45,862 bases of DNA from Sphingomonas sp. CCH10-B3 (lineage in GTDB: Bacteria > Pseudomonadota > Alphaproteobacteria > Sphingomonadales > Sphingomonadaceae): contig NZ_LSIJ01000095.1 of the NCBI RefSeq assembly GCF_001556185.1, positions 1 through 45,862 of the forward strand, given 5' to 3'. Numbering within the stretch: position 1 is the first letter of the stretch; each line of letters starts with the position of its first letter. Under the pieces are notes generated by a model. It worked only from the letters and a program-made list of their open reading frames with translations, was not told the origin of the DNA and did not search any database. Of this stretch, positions 43,055 to 45,862 are shown piece after piece. A program made the position numbers and the translations under genes.

Positions 43055-43968
43055 CTGGCCTAGCCCTGAGTGGCGCGGGCGATGACCGCGCGCTGATCGG
43101 CCGCTTCCTCGAAATGATGGCCGCGCAGGCGGGCGCCGCGCACAATACGCTGGCGGCTTACGAGAGCGACCTGCGGCTGGCGTCCGAGGCGCTGGACGGC
43201 GCGCTTGCGAGCGCCGACGCTGCCGCGCTGGCCCGGCTCGGCGACGGCTGGGCTACCCTGTCGCGCGCAAGCGTCGCGCGCAAATCGGCGGCGCTGCGGC
43301 GCTTTTTTGCTTTCCTCGTCGAGGAAGGATTCCGAAGCGACGATCCCGGCGCGGCGCTGCCCCGGCCGGGCACCGCGCGCGCACTCCCCAAGTCGCTCGA
43401 TCACAGCGCGGTCGATCGGCTGTTCACGACGGTCGCGGCCCGGCTGGAGCGCGTGCCGCCCGATCCGCGCGATCTGCGGCTCGCCGCGCTGGTCGAGCTG
43501 CTCTACGGATCGGGCCTGCGCGCGAGCGAGTTGGTGACGCTGCCCTTCGCCGCGGTCGCCCCCGACCGCCCCTATCTGATCCTGAAGGGCAAGGGCGGAC
43601 GCGAGCGACTGGTGCCGATCTCGGACCGTGCGCGGGCGGCAGTTGCGGCCTGGCGGGCGACGCTGCCACCGCGCTCGGTCTGGCTGTTCCCCGGCGGCGC
43701 GCGGCATCTCAGCCGCATCCGGCTGTACCAGTTGTTGAAGGAGCTTGCCGCTGAAGCGGGTATCCCGCCCGACCGGGTCAGTCCGCACGTCCTGCGCCAC
43801 GCCTTTGCTACCCATCTGCTCGAAGGTGGCGCCGATTTGCGCGCGCTCCAGCTGATGCTCGGTCATGCCGATATCGCGACGACCGAAATCTATACGCATG
43901 TCGACAGCCGGCGCCTCGTTGACCTCGTCAACAGCCGCCATCCGCTCGGTGATCGCGCAATGCGTTGA
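43051..43968 (+). CDS. xerD: Site-specific tyrosine recombinase XerD
   Basis: This 305-aa protein has an N-terminal SAM-like core-binding domain and a catalytic domain with R157 (GSGLRASEL), K181 (KGKGGRER), H246 and R249 ([17 protein letters not shown]), H272 and Tyr281 (IYTHV). With XerC it resolves chromosome dimers at dif. The start TTG 43051 overlaps the upstream stop. Full length, single-copy context and the accA neighbour argue for the housekeeping enzyme rather than a phage integrase; XerC versus XerD naming is less certain. Confidence 0.88.
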   Translation: MTGLALSGAGDDRALIGRFLEMMAAQAGAAHNTLAAYESDLRLASEALDGALASADAAALARLGDGWATLSRASVARKSAALRRFFAFLVEEGFRSDDPGAALPRPGTARALPKSLDHSAVDRLFTTVAARLERVPPDPRDLRLAALVELLYGSGLRASELVTLPFAAVAPDRPYLILKGKGGRERLVPISDRARAAVAAWRATLPPRSVWLFPGGARHLSRIRLYQLLKELAAEAGIPPDRVSPHVLRHAFATHLLEGGADLRALQLMLGHADIATTEIYTHVDSRRLVDLVNSRHPLGDRAMR

Positions 43969-44003
43969 CGCGAGGGCGCGCGACGCCTAACCGAGCGCGC
44001 CTG

Positions 44004-44957
44004 ATGGCCAGTTTCCTCGACTTCGAAAAACCGATTGCCGAGCTTGAAGCCCGGATCGCCGAATTGCGCGCTACCGCCTCCGCCACTGCCGGGGCGATCG
44101 ACATCGGCCCCGAAGTCGCGCGGCTCCAACAGAAAAGCGAGCGCCTGCTGCGCGACACCTATGCGCATCTGACGCCCTGGCAAAAGACGCAGGTCGCGCG
44201 GCATGGCGATCGGCCGCATTTCAAGCATTATGTCGCGGGCCTGTTCGACGATTTCATGCCGCTCGCGGGTGATCGCGCATTTGGCGACGATCTGGCGATC
44301 ATGGGCGGGCTTGCGCGCTTCCGCGGACGGCGGGTGGTCGTGATCGGCCATGAAAAGGGCAATGATACTGCCAGCCGCATCCGCCACAATTTCGGCATGG
44401 GCAAGCCCGAGGGCTATCGCAAGGCGATCCGGCTGATGCAGCTTGCCGAGCGGTTCGGCCTGCCGGTGCTGACGCTGGTCGATACCTCGGGCGCGTTTCC
44501 CGGCATTCAGGCCGAAGAACGCGGTCAGGCCGAAGCGATCGCGCGCTCGACCGAGCAATGTCTTGCGCTCGGCGTGCCGATCGTCGCGGCGATCGTGGGT
44601 GAGGGCGGCTCCGGCGGTGCGGTTGCACTGGCCGCCGCCGACCGGGTGCTGATGTTCGAGCATGCGGTATTTTCGGTGATCTCACCCGAAGGCTGCGCGT
44701 CGATCCTGTGGCGCACCGCCGACAAGGCGGCCGAGGCGGCGGAAGCGATGAAGATGACCGCGCAGGATCTTGCCGCGCTCAAGGTGATCGACACGATCGT
44801 GCCCGAACCCGTGGGCGGTGCCCAACGCGACCCCGCGTTGGCGATCAAGACATTGGGCGATGCAATCGCGGCGGCCCTCGATCCGCTGACGCGGCAGGAT
44901 CCACAGGCGTTGATCCGTGCGCGCCGCGCGAAATTCTTGGCAATCGGCCGACTCTAG
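44004..44957 (+). CDS. accA: Acetyl-CoA carboxylase carboxyltransferase subunit alpha
   Basis: This 317-aa protein starts [21 protein letters not shown], as AccA does, and carries [33 protein letters not shown] and the GEGGSGGA oxyanion loop. With AccD it transfers CO2 from biotin to acetyl-CoA for fatty-acid synthesis. ATG 44004 matches the family start; the in-frame ATG at 43965 overlaps xerD and adds 13 unconserved residues. Confidence 0.96.
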   Translation: MASFLDFEKPIAELEARIAELRATASATAGAIDIGPEVARLQQKSERLLRDTYAHLTPWQKTQVARHGDRPHFKHYVAGLFDDFMPLAGDRAFGDDLAIMGGLARFRGRRVVVIGHEKGNDTASRIRHNFGMGKPEGYRKAIRLMQLAERFGLPVLTLVDTSGAFPGIQAEERGQAEAIARSTEQCLALGVPIVAAIVGEGGSGGAVALAAADRVLMFEHAVFSVISPEGCASILWRTADKAAEAAEAMKMTAQDLAALKVIDTIVPEPVGGAQRDPALAIKTLGDAIAAALDPLTRQDPQALIRARRAKFLAIGRL

Positions 44958-44980
44958 CCGCTGCAAACACTGCAAATGCG

Positions 44981-45010
44981 AAAAGGGCAGCAGACCGAAG
45001 CCTGCTGCCC
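44981..45010 (-). terminator. Rho-independent terminator of the first pilin gene
   Basis: GGGCAGCAG (44985-44993) pairs with CTGCTGCCC (45002-45010) around an 8-base loop. On the minus strand the stem is followed by TTTT, 30 bp after the pilin stop. It also lies 27 bp beyond the convergent accA stop, but has no T-run on that side. Confidence 0.75.
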
Positions 45011-45040
45011 TCCTTCGCTACGCATAAGCTTGGGAGAAGC

Positions 45041-45208
45041 TTACGAAGCCTTCATGTTCGACGTCACGTTGGTGAACGTGGTCTTCAGCTGGTTGCCCAG
45101 GCCCGACATTGCGGCGATGGCGGCAACGGCGATCAGAGCAGCGATCAGGCCGTATTCGATGGCGGTCGCGCCCTTGTTGTTCTTGATGAACTTGCGAATG
45201 GTCTGCAT
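45041..45208 (-). CDS. Flp/Fap-type type IVb pilin (first)
   Basis: This 55-aa pilin has a short basic leader (IRKFIKNNKGATAIEYGL) and the Flp signature G-x-x-x-IEYGLIAALIAVAAIAA, where processing precedes the hydrophobic helix. It is too short to be found in length-filtered ORF lists. GGAG lies 8 bp before the ATG. A strong terminator follows. A CtrA-like site lies 84-98 bp upstream. It would be assembled by a Tad system, whose genes are not in this window. Confidence 0.92.
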   Translation of the reverse strand: MQTIRKFIKNNKGATAIEYGLIAALIAVAAIAAMSGLGNQLKTTFTNVTSNMKAS

Positions 45209-45246
45209 TTTCCGGTCTCCAGATTTGGTGGCTTCAGTTACCCGGC

Positions 45247-45263
45247 TGACCGGTCAACCGGTT
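45247..45263. promoter_or_regulatory. Overlapping palindromes in the pilin leader
   Basis: TGACCGGTCA (45247-45256) and AACCGGTT (45256-45263) abut, giving two ACCGGT cores. They lie 39-55 bp upstream of the first pilin start, a position fitting an operator or leader structure. Confidence 0.35.
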
Positions 45264-45291
45264 CAGCTTGGAGACATGTACGGTAGGTAGC

Positions 45292-45306
45292 CTAACAAAG
45301 GTTTAA
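45292..45306 (-). promoter_or_regulatory. CtrA-like site upstream of the pilin gene
   Basis: On the minus strand the site reads TTAA-N7-TTAG, 7 of 8 matches to the CtrA consensus TTAA-N7-TTAA, 84 bp before the pilin ATG. CtrA controls pilA in Caulobacter, making this the best supported of the three sites in the window. Confidence 0.5.
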
Positions 45307-45334
45307 GCGACTTGGTCGATTCGCGGGAAAATCG

Positions 45335-45514
45335 TCAGCCGCCGTTCGCCGCCGTAACCTTGTTGTTCACGTTACCCCACATGCCGACGGTTTGATTGGC
45401 GAGCGAGCTGAGGCTCGCGATCATCGCGATGACGACGAGCGCCGCGATCAAACCATATTCGATCGCGGTTCCGCCCTTGCGGTCGGCAAATAGCTGGCGA
45501 ATTTGCTTGCCCAT
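45335..45514 (-). CDS. Flp-type type IVb pilin (second)
   Basis: This 59-aa protein has DRKGGTAIEYGLIAALVV as its leader-plus-helix signature, then MIASLSSLANQTVGMW and an Asn/Ala-rich end. The start is 45514 (GGGGTGG upstream), or ATG 45526, four codons earlier. It is clearly related to but diverged from the 55-aa pilin 126 bp downstream; it may be a minor pilin. It is transcribed divergently from the NUDIX gene. Confidence 0.88.
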   Translation of the reverse strand: MGKQIRQLFADRKGGTAIEYGLIAALVVIAMIASLSSLANQTVGMWGNVNNKVTAANGG

Positions 45515-45577
45515 CAGCCACCCCATGTCGTTACGCTCGTCGCGCCAGCCTATGCTTAGCCCAAGGAGCGTTAACGA

Positions 45578-45844
45578 ATGGCGAAGTCGGCGCCGGAAAT
45601 GTTGCCATTTCCCATCCTGCCCGTCGTCGCTGTGGCGCTCGTCGACCCCGATGGACGTGTGCTGCTGGCCCAGCGCCCTGAGGGCAAACAGCACGCCGGG
45701 CTCTGGGAGTTTCCCGGTGGCAAGATCGACGCGGGCGAACTGCCTGAAGCCGCACTGATCCGCGAACTGGCTGAAGAGCTTGCGATCGACGTCAATGCTG
45801 CGTGTTTGGGGTCGGTACACAGAACGGACCCAGATATACGCTAA
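45578..45844 (+). CDS. mutT: MutT-like NUDIX hydrolase, 3' part lost or replaced
   Basis: The ORF has AAGGAG before ATG 45578 and a complete Nudix box GGKIDAGELPEAALIRELAEEL near residues 47-68, with VALVDPDGRVLLAQRPEGKQHAG before it: the 8-oxo-dGTP diphosphatase pattern. The frame stops at 88 codons, against about 130 in MutT, so the last strands and helix are missing. After about 45810 the sequence no longer resembles the family and is less GC-rich. Either an insertion or a contig-end artefact has cut the gene. Confidence 0.75.
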   Translation: MAKSAPEMLPFPILPVVAVALVDPDGRVLLAQRPEGKQHAGLWEFPGGKIDAGELPEAALIRELAEELAIDVNAACLGSVHRTDPDIR

Positions 45845-45862
45845 GGTTTTGCCGTGCCTTCG

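Noticed and set aside
43051..43968. Tyrosine recombinase as a prophage or island integrase
   Set aside because: Full XerD-type motifs, no attachment repeats or phage genes nearby, and coupling to housekeeping genes including accA.

Overview
The window is a gene-dense, high-GC (roughly two-thirds G+C) chromosomal segment. It most likely comes from an alphaproteobacterium of the Sphingomonadales (Sphingomonas/Sphingopyxis-like). The evidence is the gene content and order (divL-like kinase-tsaE-amgK-murU-addB-addA-trxA; tRNA-Leu-tig-clpP-clpX; aroK-aroB; xerD-accA), short Flp pilins, and frequent GTG/TTG starts with 4-bp start/stop overlaps. No phage, plasmid or CRISPR block is seen. No gene-free stretch exceeds 300 bases; the longest, 17304-17589, holds a three-copy tandem repeat.

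Layout. 1-10548 (+): 3' part of a histidine-kinase homologue with Tyr at the phospho-acceptor position (DivL-like), tsaE, the AmgK/MurU cell-wall recycling pair, AddB/AddA double-strand-break repair nuclease and thioredoxin. 10558-12353: argJ (-) and a divergent periplasmic TonB-domain protein (+). 12451-15540 (+): a small signal-peptide ORF followed by secA. 15592-17038 (-): two tandem paralogous secreted proteins of unknown function. 17219-22250 (+): tRNA-Leu(UAG), a 63-64 bp tandem repeat, trigger factor, a family 2 glycosyltransferase, clpP and clpX. 22269-23296 (+): two overlapping GNAT acetyltransferases.

23305-31547 is on the minus strand: methyltransferase, LapA-like protein/pyrF, a patatin-like phospholipase, tRNA-Thr(UGU), and an operon rarA - serine hydrolase - MmcQ/YjbR - RNase H-like unknown. 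31649-32647 (+): PadR regulator with a perfect 14-bp palindrome upstream, and a DUF2218 protein. 32672-34670: glycosyltransferase (-) and Nu-type glutathione transferase (+). 34769-39270 (+): radA, cvpA, an Fe-S scaffold-like protein, a KefC-type antiporter and a DUF423 protein, the last four chained or closely spaced. 39267-41069 (-): aroK-aroB-DUF2256. 41140-44957 (+): a tiny membrane protein, a 598-aa secreted unknown, xerD and accA. 41-45.5 kb ends with two Flp-type pilins (-) and a mutT-like NUDIX gene (+) that loses family similarity just before the window edge.

Themes worth attention: (i) the DivL-like pseudokinase together with three TTAA-N7-TTAA-like CtrA half-site pairs (each 7 of 8 matching), all in intergenic regions upstream of minus-strand genes, including a pilin; (ii) a signal-peptide mini-ORF plus hairpins just ahead of secA, arranged like a SecM-type secretion monitor; (iii) an uncharacterised pair of tandem secreted paralogues. 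All functional assignments come from reading motifs and context; no database search was run.
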